Source of the DNA: SZUA-36 sp963759155
Lineage (GTDB): Bacteria; Pseudomonadota; Gammaproteobacteria; Xanthomonadales; SZUA-36
Direction: 5' to 3'
Assembly (NCBI GenBank): GCA_963759155.1
Contig: CAVWXX010000013.1
Span: 1-64,000, forward strand
DNA: 64,000 nt
The notes below the pieces were generated by a model that was not told the origin of the DNA, ran no database searches, and worked only from the letters and a program-made list of their open reading frames with translations. The stretch's first letter is position 1; each line of letters starts with the position of its first letter. Shown here one piece after another: positions 35,210 to 43,884 of this stretch. The translations under genes were made by a program, and so were the position numbers.

Positions 35210-36319
35210 TTATGTTTTTCTGGCTTTGAGACTTTGGCGCATTCTGAAGTTACGCCATAGGTTGGCAGGTTTGGTGTCTTGCCATCCACTTTGAATCATA
35301 TCTTCAACGGCATCTAAAACACGCTCTGATGAAGCACCGTCGAGAAATGGCGTCATGGAAGGGCCGTAGGCCGCGATTGCCTTTTGCAAATCCTCACCCG
35401 GTGCCAGGGCCTGGCATACTGCTCGCTCGAGGTCTTCAGCCCGGGTGATGTCGATCATGCACGCTTGCGGATCGCGGTTTTTGTAGGTAACGACCGGCTT
35501 TTTCAGGAGTAAAAACTCCTGCAAAATTGAAGAGTTGTCACTGACAATCACATCAGCCCGATGCAACAGGTCCACTACACTGCCGGTGTCGAAAAAGGAT
35601 AGATTGTCATTTTCCAGCGCGCGAAACTTCGCTGTGGTTTCATTCGCCATTTTCGGATGAAGGGTTATCAGCCATTGCCATTGATCATCTTGTGAAAGAC
35701 GCTTTATTTCAGGGTACAAGGCCTCGGCGCCTGATAAGCGCGGTGTGAAAGTAGAACCAAAGAGAATTTGTGGTCGGTCATACTGAACTTTCTCTGATGG
35801 CGCTTTAAGAAGGGCGTCCAGTTTTGGCCACCCGGTTTCTACAATCCGGAAGTAGCCACGCTTTTTCTCAAGGGGTTTCAGCATGGCTGTACGAATCGGG
35901 CCCTCAGTGCAGTACAGGTCGAACAAGCCGCGTTCAGGATAGATGTTGCCGCGCTTGTCTTCATTGAGGCCGTGAAAAACCAGCACTTTTATTCCCGGAA
36001 TAAAACCGGGCACCCTATCGCCAGGGGCAATTACGACCTCGGGATTGTAGGCAATGGCGGCGTCAACATCCGGCACTTCTATCTCGCCCGGTTTCAGTAA
36101 TTCGGTTGAGGCGTTCTCAACCAGTAACCAACGAACCTCATGACCGCGGTTTTGGGCAACGCTTTGTAACGGACGCAGTACCGCAAACGAGTAGTCCTGT
36201 TCCAAATAAAACAGAAACCGTCTGGATTGTTGCCTGTGTTCGTTAATGGCTATCGCTTCCTGGTCAGAACTTTTTAGTTTTATAGTCTTTAGTCTATCCA
36301 CCAGCGCGGATTGTATCAC
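35210..36319 (-). CDS. CDP-glycerol glycerophosphotransferase-like protein
   Basis: GT-B-like polymer transferase of 369 residues. Family motifs are VLVFHGLNEDKRG, LFGSTFTPRL, WLITLHPKM and the signature VIVSDNSSILQEFLLLKKPVV (DNSS donor site). In Gram-positives such proteins build teichoic acids; in Gram-negatives they act in capsule or exopolysaccharide pathways with phosphopolyol links. The start is a GTG at 36319, not strongly supported; there is no later methionine before the conserved part. It lies 60 bases upstream of a sulfotransferase gene in the same direction, so the two probably act on one polymer. Confidence 0.85.
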   Translation of the reverse strand: MIQSALVDRLKTIKLKSSDQEAIAINEHRQQSRRFLFYLEQDYSFAVLRPLQSVAQNRGHEVRWLLVENASTELLKPGEIEVPDVDAAIAYNPEVVIAPGDRVPGFIPGIKVLVFHGLNEDKRGNIYPERGLFDLYCTEGPIRTAMLKPLEKKRGYFRIVETGWPKLDALLKAPSEKVQYDRPQILFGSTFTPRLSGAEALYPEIKRLSQDDQWQWLITLHPKMANETTAKFRALENDNLSFFDTGSVVDLLHRADVIVSDNSSILQEFLLLKKPVVTYKNRDPQACMIDITRAEDLERAVCQALAPGEDLQKAIAAYGPSMTPFLDGASSERVLDAVEDMIQSGWQDTKPANLWRNFRMRQSLKARKT

Positions 36320-36410
36320 TACCCATCAGCGGCAATCACGGGTGTTTTTGTTACCGCCCACTTCAGCTAAACTACTGACCTTTATTCAGCAGAATAAGCA
36401 GACCGTCTTT

Positions 36411-37418
36411 ATGAATATTTACTTTGGAACCGTGGCCAGAGCAGCGCCTGTCAGTGAGGGTGGCAGCCTGTTTAAACTGGACTGGGAAAGTAAACGTATC
36501 GTCAGGGAGGTACCGAATGTGCCGGTTGAACCATCCCTGTACCATGATCCCAATGCGCGGGGTAACGTACGCGGGGTGCGGGGTATACGGATTCATAATG
36601 ACGAGGTTATTGCCGCGGACTATCACACCTTGAATATTTTTGACCGCGATCTGAACCTGAAGCGCAAATTGACCCATGGCCTGATGGTCGGGATTCATGA
36701 AACGCACCTTGAAGGGTCGTCAATCTGGGTGACCTCCACAACGCTGGATGCGGCACTCAAATACCGGCTGGAAGATGGTGCTTTGGAAGCATCCTATTGG
36801 CCGCGCGAGATGCCCGAGTTTCAGAAGGCGCTTTCGCTTGAACCATTACCGATCGATAAATCGATCGATAACCGTCTGAACTACCTTGAGCAAAAGACCT
36901 TTCGGGGGCCTTCACACCTGCACCTGAATGCGGTTTGCGAATTTCGCGGCGATATCTACGCGCTGTTCCACTCAAAGTGCCTGGTTGCCAACCTGACCAA
37001 AGGCACGATCGTCATCCAGGATGAAAAGCTCAAACATGCGCATAACCTGATAATCGAGGAACCCGGTGTTGTTTATGTGAATGACACCCACCGCACAGTT
37101 GTTCGGGAATATAACCTTGAGACCGGTCAGCAGATCCGCGCTATCGACATCAAGAAGATGCGTGGAATCAAGTCACTCTTGCTGAAAAGTGCAGGCCTCG
37201 CGATCAGGGAGATGGGTGTTTCATTTTTTGGCAGTAAAAGGAAGGCCACGGCCAAACCCTTGTACCTGCGTGGTTTGTCAATAACACAGGACTACATCTT
37301 TGCCGGGTTCTCACCGGCGACGATCGCTTGTATCGACAAGCGTACCGGCAAACTGATTGATTTCTATTTTCACAGCAATGATATGCGTGTCTGCATTCAT
37401 GGTCTGACCTGCGGATAA
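36411..37418 (+). CDS. Beta-propeller-like protein of unknown function
   Basis: A 335-residue protein without a signal peptide that I cannot assign. The spacing of short beta-strand blocks (GVRGIRIHNDEVIAADYHTLNIFDRDLNLKRKL, HNLIIEEPGVVYVNDTHRTVVREYNLETGQQI, TIACIDKRTGKLIDFY) suggests a six- or seven-bladed propeller with D-R/E-T-G turns. A histidine-rich part (GPSHLHLNAVCEF) may form a binding site. The start is at 36411, giving MNIYFGTVARAAP; the longer frame runs into the divergent gene. It is enclosed by sulfotransferase and transferase genes, so a sugar-related role is likely but unproved. Confidence 0.6.
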   Translation: MNIYFGTVARAAPVSEGGSLFKLDWESKRIVREVPNVPVEPSLYHDPNARGNVRGVRGIRIHNDEVIAADYHTLNIFDRDLNLKRKLTHGLMVGIHETHLEGSSIWVTSTTLDAALKYRLEDGALEASYWPREMPEFQKALSLEPLPIDKSIDNRLNYLEQKTFRGPSHLHLNAVCEFRGDIYALFHSKCLVANLTKGTIVIQDEKLKHAHNLIIEEPGVVYVNDTHRTVVREYNLETGQQIRAIDIKKMRGIKSLLLKSAGLAIREMGVSFFGSKRKATAKPLYLRGLSITQDYIFAGFSPATIACIDKRTGKLIDFYFHSNDMRVCIHGLTCG

Positions 37419-37428
37419 CTTTGCAGCT

Positions 37429-38067
37429 TTAGCTGTCACCGTCGAAAGTATATTCAAACAAGTCAATTTCCCTGGCCCAGTGACGGGCGACGATTTGCCG
37501 GGTTTCTTTGTCGTAGTAATCCTGATAGTGCTGGTGTTGCGAGGTGTTTTTCCGTTGCAACTCTTTGTAGGGAATGCCGATTTTCGAACAAACGATTTCC
37601 CAGTCATGGTTTATATTTTCCAGTTTGCCGACGAAATCCATCAGGAGATTCCCTTGCTTGTCACATAGCATATTGGTCTGGTAGGCGTCTTTCCGTGGTA
37701 TTTGCATCTCGATGAACTGCTTGAAACCATCAAGTTTCTTCACTCTTTTATGACGACCGTGGGTAGGTCGTTCCAACAAAAAATTGTACTCGGAAACCAG
37801 CCTGTCCCAGGGGTTTCGGACAAATGCAAACTTGAAATACTTGTCGAATGATTCCGCAGGCATACGCTGTTGAGCCGCGCGTATATCATCGTGAGCCCTG
37901 AAGACATACTTGTGATAGTCCCACTCCAGCCAGGCACGACTCTTTAGATGCGCAATCCTGCCTTCAGGCCTCGGCAGACACATGGGTAGCAAAATGATTT
38001 TCATGCTGGTGCTGGCGACCTTGCGCATACGCAGGAAAATAAACTGGTGGCTATCGGAGATCAGCAT
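37429..38067 (-). CDS. Sulfotransferase family protein
   Basis: Second Sulfotransfer_2-type enzyme, 212 residues from the ATG at 38067. The PAPS loop here is FLRMRKVASTSMKI, a known variant of the KTAGTS form, and the 3'-phosphate motif is FAFVRNPWDRLVSEYNFL. An upstream TTG at 38127 could add 20 residues, but the family usually starts at MLISxxxxFIF. It converges on the propeller gene with ten bases between stops. The intergenic side carries a large structured repeat that may overlap its promoter. Confidence 0.85.
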   Translation of the reverse strand: MLISDSHQFIFLRMRKVASTSMKIILLPMCLPRPEGRIAHLKSRAWLEWDYHKYVFRAHDDIRAAQQRMPAESFDKYFKFAFVRNPWDRLVSEYNFLLERPTHGRHKRVKKLDGFKQFIEMQIPRKDAYQTNMLCDKQGNLLMDFVGKLENINHDWEIVCSKIGIPYKELQRKNTSQHQHYQDYYDKETRQIVARHWAREIDLFEYTFDGDS

Positions 38068-38127
38068 GTCGGTCGGTCTGCTAAATGCACAATGGGTATT
38101 ATGAAGAGAGAGCTCCGAAGACGTCAA

Positions 38128-38217
38128 CCGGGCGCTGCATGGTAATAGCCTTTGATGGGTGGAAAAGCCAACTTCATGGTTATGGTTGGCAAAGGGTTCC
38201 AGTTGACCAGTGCTTAA
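38128..38217. other. Intergenic lead-in to the structured repeat
   Basis: Region upstream of the sulfotransferase gene. Parts such as GGAAAAGCCAACTTCATGG look like a worn older unit of the ~64-bp tandem repeat that starts at 38218. No gene is visible. Confidence 0.3.
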
Positions 38218-38806
38218 GCCAAGCCAATGTGATGGCTTGTTTCAGAGGTCACAGGTTTAAAAACCATTGATCAGTCGGGAAGCCGAGGCTATGCAATTGC
38301 TTGCTTCAGGACTCACAGGCGGGAAAAACAATTGATCATTGGGGAAGCCAAGGCCATGCAATAGCTTATGCCGGGACACGCCACAAGTACGTCCTGTAGG
38401 CTCTGGCGCGACATCCCTGTCTCTCAAGGTCCCGGCATAAGCTACTGCACCCCCTCGCCTTTGTGCGAATGCGGGGGTCAATGGTTTCTGGAAGATACAC
38501 GTGGTTTGATTCTGAACTTGATAAGCGCACGGCTTTTGCGAATGTTTGGATTAACAACCTTCGAAAGATGCACGTCGTTTGATATTAAGCTGGGGTGTGT
38601 ATTAACTTATCAGGACCGTGAGCGACATGGATGTCGCGCTCGAGCTTACAGGGACGTACTTGCAGCGAGTCCTGGGAAGTTAATACACATCCCAGCTCCC
38701 CCAACCGTGCAGATTATCGAAAGTAAGGCCTCTGAATTACTCGTCAGGCTGGCCTGGGCACGGCACCTGTCCTGTTAAGGCAATACACATCCCGGGCCCC
38801 CAACGC
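38218..38806 (+). repeat. Structured intergenic element, copy 1
   Basis: Starts with two 64-65-bp tandem units (38218, 38282) and part of a third (38347), each opening GCC(A/G)AGGCYATG-like and ending near TTGATCA-GGGGAA. Hairpin A: left arm 38358-38377, right arm 38429-38448, 19 of 20 pairs. Hairpin B: left arm 38589-38608 (GCTGGGGTGTGTATTAACTT), right arm 38677-38696, 19 Watson-Crick pairs and one G.T, enclosing CAGGAC/GTCCTG and GCGACAT-GG-ATGTCGC. A further AATACACATCCC arm lies at 38782-38793. From 38461 to 38790 it is about 87 percent identical by eye to copy 2 at a fixed offset of 19560. Confidence 0.9.
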
Positions 38807-38812
38807 GTTCTA

Positions 38813-40150
38813 TCAAGCCAGCTCAGCTTTCAGTCTCGGGTACCAGATAGCCTGAGCAACGCCCCGAGCTGCCATAAAAATCAGAACCGCAGCCCACAAG
38901 CCTTCAAGCCCCCATCGCGCAGACATCGGGCTGAGTAAGATGATATAGATCGTAAATGCGATTGCCATGGTCACCATCATTGCGGCACCTGCAGTGGCGG
39001 CGATGTACACACCATCAAACTGATAACAGGCAACGGCTACAACGGGCAGGGCGATGACGATTGGCATTAGATCACCTACCGCCAAACGAACGGAGGATAG
39101 GTCGGTTAATAGTGCAGTCAGGCTGTTACCACCCAGCCAGAAGCCAAGGGCATAAACGACACTGGCGATCATGGCCCAGATGCCGGTCAGTTTGACCCAG
39201 CGGTGAAATACCTTCGCTTTGCCCTCACCCCAGGCGGAACCTGCCAGCGCTTCGGTCGCATGGGCAAAGCCGTCCAGGCCCAGGGACATGAGCAGCATAT
39301 ATTGCATGACGACATGACTGGCGGCCATTTCAACTTCACCCATTGTGCCGGCAACACGCATGACGACGGACAGGGCGGTCATCAATAATATTGTGCGGAC
39401 AAATATATAGCCGTTAATAACAATCAGTTTCTTGAAACCGGACATCAGCCAGGTCCGCGCATCTCTCAAGCCTGCCATCAGAGGATGAAAGCCAATAATC
39501 TGGATCAGTAGCCACACCCCCACCAGTGCAGCTAACCACTGGGCAATCAGCGTGCCCCAGGCTACACCGGCAACACCCATACCTAACATAACGACAAAAA
39601 CCACGTTCAGAATGGCGTTGGTGAAATTTAGTACCAGTTGTTGCACGAGCACCAGTCCCGTCTTCGCGAGGCCGAACAGCACGCCGGAAACCGCATACAC
39701 AAGTAAACTGGCTGGTGCGGCCCAGATACGGATACGGAAGTACTCTTCTGTTAGTTGTGTGACAGTCTCAGGTGGTGCAAGGGCCTTTAGTGAAAGGAAC
39801 AGGATGAAATCCTGTAGTAGCAGTAGGACGGCACCGAGACCCACCGCAAGGGCCATGCTTCGCCATACACCGGCTATCAGCATGTCGGTATCGTTCCTGC
39901 CGTTGGCCTGGGCGATGATACCGGTGGTGCCCATGCGCAGAAAGCCGAAGGCCCAGAAGATAAAGTTGAATATCACGCTACCAAGTCCGATCGCGGCCAG
40001 GTAAGCCGGGTCTTCCAGATGTCCGATGGCCCAGGTGTCTACCAATCCGACAAGCGGAGCAGACGAGTTGGCCAGGATCGCGGGGAAGGCAATTGCGATG
40101 ATGGTTTTATGCGGGTGGCTCGATTGTTGAGCCAGGGTATCTGCCTGCAT
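38813..40150 (-). CDS. MATE family efflux transporter (DinF-like)
   Basis: Twelve-helix inner-membrane exporter of 445 residues that uses a Na+ or H+ gradient to expel cationic or aromatic compounds. The first helix pair (IAIAFPAILANSSAPLVGLVDTWAIGHL) carries the family P and D residues, and GTTGIIAQANGRND and the second-half TLIAQWLAALVGVWLL fit the pseudo-symmetric MATE fold. The ATG at 40150 gives the typical start; a frame open to 40210 adds a polar tail with no support. It is divergent from msrP by 151 bp. Confidence 0.88.
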   Translation of the reverse strand: MQADTLAQQSSHPHKTIIAIAFPAILANSSAPLVGLVDTWAIGHLEDPAYLAAIGLGSVIFNFIFWAFGFLRMGTTGIIAQANGRNDTDMLIAGVWRSMALAVGLGAVLLLLQDFILFLSLKALAPPETVTQLTEEYFRIRIWAAPASLLVYAVSGVLFGLAKTGLVLVQQLVLNFTNAILNVVFVVMLGMGVAGVAWGTLIAQWLAALVGVWLLIQIIGFHPLMAGLRDARTWLMSGFKKLIVINGYIFVRTILLMTALSVVMRVAGTMGEVEMAASHVVMQYMLLMSLGLDGFAHATEALAGSAWGEGKAKVFHRWVKLTGIWAMIASVVYALGFWLGGNSLTALLTDLSSVRLAVGDLMPIVIALPVVAVACYQFDGVYIAATAGAAMMVTMAIAFTIYIILLSPMSARWGLEGLWAAVLIFMAARGVAQAIWYPRLKAELA

Positions 40151-40301
40151 GATAGGGTTTTGCGTAGTGGTGTAGCGGCTATAATAACGATGATTTGCAT
40201 CCAGGGTCATTTTTTTGGAATAAAATCGCGGATTCTCCGGTCAATAAGTCAGTAAGGCCCCGTTACCCTTCATTAATGCCTGAAAAGGAGTTGGAATATT
40301 T

Positions 40302-41267
40302 ATGCTGATCAAACGCCCTGATGATGTACTGCCTTCCGAAATAACGGATGAATCCGTCTATATGAAACGCAGGGAATTGCTGAAAAGAGCCGGGCTGGCT
40401 TCGGCAGGTGTCCTGGCGGGACATTCTGTGTTTGCCTCTGATACTTTGGCAGGCCCCAGTGGCGCCGTGTTGAATGGCGTTCAGAAGAGCCCCTTAAGTA
40501 CCGACGAACCGGCAAACTCATGGACCGATATCACCACCTATAACAATTACTATGAATTTGGTACCGGCAAACAGGATCCCTCGCGTTATGCGGTCAACTT
40601 CAAACCACGCCCCTGGAGTGTTGCTGTCAATGGGGCGTGTGATAAGCCCGGGAACTACAACTATGAAGACCTGGTGTCACCACACGTTCTTGAGGAACGT
40701 ATCTACCGGCTTCGTTGTGTTGAGGCCTGGTCGATGGTCGTGCCATGGGTGGGGATTCCCCTGGCCAGCTTAATCAGGCAGTTTGAACCGACTTCAAAGG
40801 CAAAGTATGTCCGCTTCAAAACATTACACGACCCGGAGCGTATGCCGGGCCAACGTCGCCGCAGTATTGACTGGCCCTATGAAGAAGGCCTGACGATAGA
40901 GGAGGCCATGCATCCGTTAACTTTGATGGCGGTGGGGCTCTATGGTCGTGAGTTACCCAATCAAAATGGTGCGCCGATGCGTTTGGTGGTGCCCTGGAAA
41001 TATGGCTTCAAAAGCATCAAGGCGATTGTTGAAATCAGTTTTACCAGCAAGCGGCCGCGTAGTAGTTGGGAACAACTGATCCCGGGTGAGTATGGTTTCT
41101 ACGCCAATGTAAACCCCGAGGTTGATCATCCGCGCTGGAGCCAGGCAAAGGAACGGCCCATCGGTGCCGGTGTTTTCGCGAGAAAGAAACCGACATTGAT
41201 GTTCAATGGCTATGCTGATCAGGTGGCTTCCCTGTATACCGGCCTGGACCTTCGGAAAAACTACTAG
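40302..41267 (+). CDS. msrP: Methionine sulfoxide reductase catalytic subunit MsrP
   Basis: Periplasmic molybdoenzyme (YedY) of 321 residues that repairs oxidised methionines in envelope proteins. A Tat signal (KRRELLKRAGLASAGVLAG, residues 22-40) precedes the sulfite-oxidase-fold domain. The molybdenum ligand is the cysteine in YRLRCVEAWSMVVPW, and PWKYGFKSIKAIV binds the cofactor. It uses the molybdenum cofactor made by the moa gene products also encoded here. The stop is directly followed by the msrQ start. Confidence 0.95.
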   Translation: MLIKRPDDVLPSEITDESVYMKRRELLKRAGLASAGVLAGHSVFASDTLAGPSGAVLNGVQKSPLSTDEPANSWTDITTYNNYYEFGTGKQDPSRYAVNFKPRPWSVAVNGACDKPGNYNYEDLVSPHVLEERIYRLRCVEAWSMVVPWVGIPLASLIRQFEPTSKAKYVRFKTLHDPERMPGQRRRSIDWPYEEGLTIEEAMHPLTLMAVGLYGRELPNQNGAPMRLVVPWKYGFKSIKAIVEISFTSKRPRSSWEQLIPGEYGFYANVNPEVDHPRWSQAKERPIGAGVFARKKPTLMFNGYADQVASLYTGLDLRKNY

Positions 41268-41915
41268 GTGCTAATAGCCCAGCGTATGAAGCCCGGCTCA
41301 AAAGCGTTCTTCCGGTTTACCAAGCCTATCGTGTTCCTGGCTTGCCTGTTGCCATTACTGCTGCTGATTGCCGGTGCATTTTCAGTGGGTGGCTTGAGCC
41401 TGGGCGCCAATCCAATTGAAGAATTGCTCCATCAGTGCGGTCGCTGGGGTTTGAAGTTCCTGTTGCTGAGCCTGGCGATAACACCGCTTCGACGCTGGAC
41501 CGGGTGGAGTTGGCTGATTCGCTTTCGGCGGATGCTGGGTCTGTTTGCTTTCTTTTATATCGTATTGCATTTTGTGGTCTACGCCGTTCTGGATCAAAGT
41601 CTCGATATGAGTGCCATTTTCGCGGACATCGTTAAGCGTCCTTATATCACGTTGGGTATGGTTGGATTATTGATGCTGATCCCTCTGGCCGTGACTTCTA
41701 CCAAGGGAATGATGCGCCGTCTTGGTAAGCGCTGGCAGAAGTTACATCGACTGGTTTATGTCATTGCCATCCTGGCGGTATGGCATTTTTATTGGCAGGT
41801 GAAGCTGGATACACTGGATGCAAGTATCTATGCGTTCATCCTGGCGGTTTTGCTGGGCTCGCGTCTATATTTTTCCCGTTTTTCACAGCGCGCTGGACAA
41901 ACAAAAAACAACTGA
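41268..41915 (+). CDS. msrQ: Haem-binding membrane subunit MsrQ
   Basis: Inner-membrane b-type cytochrome (YedZ) of about 215 residues with six helices that passes electrons from the quinone pool to MsrP. Haem histidines are expected in YIVLHFVVYAVLDQ, QKLHRLVYVIAILAVWHFYWQVK. The start is taken as the GTG at 41268 immediately after the msrP stop; ATG at 41286 is an alternative. The pair is a standard msrPQ operon. Confidence 0.93.
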   Translation: MLIAQRMKPGSKAFFRFTKPIVFLACLLPLLLLIAGAFSVGGLSLGANPIEELLHQCGRWGLKFLLLSLAITPLRRWTGWSWLIRFRRMLGLFAFFYIVLHFVVYAVLDQSLDMSAIFADIVKRPYITLGMVGLLMLIPLAVTSTKGMMRRLGKRWQKLHRLVYVIAILAVWHFYWQVKLDTLDASIYAFILAVLLGSRLYFSRFSQRAGQTKNN

Positions 41916-42005
41916 TATTCCAGATTTCGATATCGCTTCAATGATAAAATCTCACGCTTGAAAGAGATCATTTTTTTGTTTTTATCTCCGTGAGTGGAGG
42001 GTGCC

Positions 42006-43832
42006 ATGCGTATCTTTAAGAAAGTCATGAAGTGGGTCGGTCTGACCCTGGTCGTGTTGCTGGTTCTGGGGGGCGCATTTATCGCGCATAGCTGGTATTT
42101 CAAACCAGTGAATATCAACATTTTCTTTGCACGTGCATTTTTGCAGGTCGCGCTGGAAAGCCCGGAAATGCTCAGTTCCATTCATGTACTTGAGCAGTTT
42201 GGCATTAAGGGCCACAACGCGAACCTTGATGATGACTCCATTGAGGCGGGTGATCGCCTGTTCGATCATCTGAAGAAGAGTCGTGAGACCCTGTTGACCT
42301 ACGAAGATGAAGATCTCTCTGAAGCTGACATCATGTCCAAGCGAATTGCGATGAACATGATGAATATGCTGACAGAGGCTGAAAAATTTCGTTTCCACAA
42401 CTACCCGCTCAACCAGATGTTTGGTGTACAGAGCAGTTTTCCGTCATTCATGGAGTCGACCCACCAGGTGCACAGCGTCAGGGATGCGGAGGATTACGTT
42501 TCACGTCTCTCCCAGGTAGGTCGGAAATTCGATCAGGTTCTTGATGGTCTGCACCATCGTGAGGAATTGGGCATATTGCCACCTCAGTTCGTGGTGACCA
42601 AGGTCCTCGAAGAAATGCGAAATTTTGTTGCAACACCGGCAGAGGAAGGCATTCTGATGGTGTCCCTGATGGACAAGATGAAAGAGGCAGATTTGCCCGA
42701 ACCGGACCAGCAAAGAATTGCGTTGCAGGCACGCGCAGAAATTGAAAACACCGTGTACCCGGCTTATGTGACCTTGATTGATTATTTTGAGATTCTGGAC
42801 GACAAGGTCAGCGAAAACAACGGTGTTTGGGCTTTGCCGGATGGTGATGAATTCTATCGACTGGCCATGCGCCTGTTTACAACAACGGACTACTCACCCG
42901 AATTTATTCATGATTTTGGTCTTTCAGAGGTTGACCGGCTTCAAAGCGAAATTCTGGATATATTGCAAACCGAGGGCTGGGATGTTTCAGAGGGGTTTGA
43001 CTCGGCGATATCTGAATTGGCTGAAAACCCCAGGTTTTATTATTCGGATAGTGTAGAGGGGCGCGACCAGATCCTGGCAGATTACCAGGCGATTCTCGAT
43101 GAAATATCTGCGGGGCTGGAGCCCTATTTTGATGTCATGCCAGAAGCCGGGCTTGAGGTGCAAAGAATTCCGGAGTTCAAGGAAAAGACATCGCCGGGTG
43201 CGTATTACCAGCCGCCGGCGATGGATGGTTCGCGAATGGGTGTTTTTTACGCCAATCTTTATGACATAAAGGCTACCCCACGTTATGGCATGCGGACGCT
43301 CGCTTACCATGAAGGTATTCCCGGGCATCACTTTCAACTGGCAATCCAGCAACAGCAAAAAGAACTTCCATTTTTCCGGCGTATTATCCCAGCCATCGCC
43401 TATTCTGAAGGTTGGGCCTTGTATGCCGAACAACTTGCCTGGGAGCTTGGCTTTCAGGATGACCCCTATGACAATATCGGACGCCTCCAGGCAGAGCTGT
43501 TCCGCGCTGTGAGGCTGGTGGTCGATACCGGTATTCACTATATGCGCTGGAACCGCGAGCAGGCCATCGACTACATGATTAGTAACACCGGTATGGCAGA
43601 GAGTGATGTTATCGCGGAAATAGAGCGCTATTTCATCATGCCGGGTCAGGCACTGGCTTACAAAGTAGGTATGACCAAACTGCAGGAGTTACGCGAACTG
43701 GCACGTACTGAGCTTGGTGAGAAATTTGATATCCGCAAATTTCACAATGTCGTATTGACCAACGGCTCGGTCCCATTGGATATTCTCGAAGATATTGTCT
43801 TGCAATACATTGCTGAAGAGAAAACAGGGTAA
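42006..43832 (+). CDS. DUF885 family putative metallopeptidase, membrane-anchored
   Basis: A 608-residue protein with an N-terminal signal anchor (about residues 9-28) and a large helical DUF885 domain. The signature is AYHEGIPGHHFQLAIQQ (HExxxHH), later AYSEGWALYAEQLAWELG, and a C-terminal AYKVGMTKLQELRELA, matching peptidases of this type. GGAGGG six bases upstream fixes the ATG at 42006. A full-length relative at 58446-60267 is broken by a frameshift; alignment of the two pinpoints the break. It probably digests peptides in the periplasm. Confidence 0.88.
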   Translation: MRIFKKVMKWVGLTLVVLLVLGGAFIAHSWYFKPVNINIFFARAFLQVALESPEMLSSIHVLEQFGIKGHNANLDDDSIEAGDRLFDHLKKSRETLLTYEDEDLSEADIMSKRIAMNMMNMLTEAEKFRFHNYPLNQMFGVQSSFPSFMESTHQVHSVRDAEDYVSRLSQVGRKFDQVLDGLHHREELGILPPQFVVTKVLEEMRNFVATPAEEGILMVSLMDKMKEADLPEPDQQRIALQARAEIENTVYPAYVTLIDYFEILDDKVSENNGVWALPDGDEFYRLAMRLFTTTDYSPEFIHDFGLSEVDRLQSEILDILQTEGWDVSEGFDSAISELAENPRFYYSDSVEGRDQILADYQAILDEISAGLEPYFDVMPEAGLEVQRIPEFKEKTSPGAYYQPPAMDGSRMGVFYANLYDIKATPRYGMRTLAYHEGIPGHHFQLAIQQQQKELPFFRRIIPAIAYSEGWALYAEQLAWELGFQDDPYDNIGRLQAELFRAVRLVVDTGIHYMRWNREQAIDYMISNTGMAESDVIAEIERYFIMPGQALAYKVGMTKLQELRELARTELGEKFDIRKFHNVVLTNGSVPLDILEDIVLQYIAEEKTG

Positions 43833-43846
43833 AAATTCTGTCGCGT

Positions 43847-43868
43847 GCCCGGGCGAAGAGACCCGGGC
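43847..43868. other. GC-rich hairpin between convergent genes
   Basis: GCCCGGG pairs with CCCGGGC over an eight-base loop. There is no T-run, so this is a weak or Rho-assisted terminator candidate between the DUF885 gene and the convergent TfpZ-like gene. Confidence 0.45.
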
Positions 43869-43884
43869 GCTCAGCTGATAATGC

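Noticed and set aside
38368..38778. Open frame of 136 codons through structured element copy 1, similar to a frame at 57613-58338 in copy 2
   Set aside because: The frames are open because the two copies are similar and GC-balanced; differences fall in all codon positions, follow stem pairing rather than codons, and no ribosome site is present. I treat the element as non-coding.
38218..38806. Retron or group II intron
   Set aside because: No reverse transcriptase frame is near either copy, and the conserved group II start and domain V patterns are not seen.
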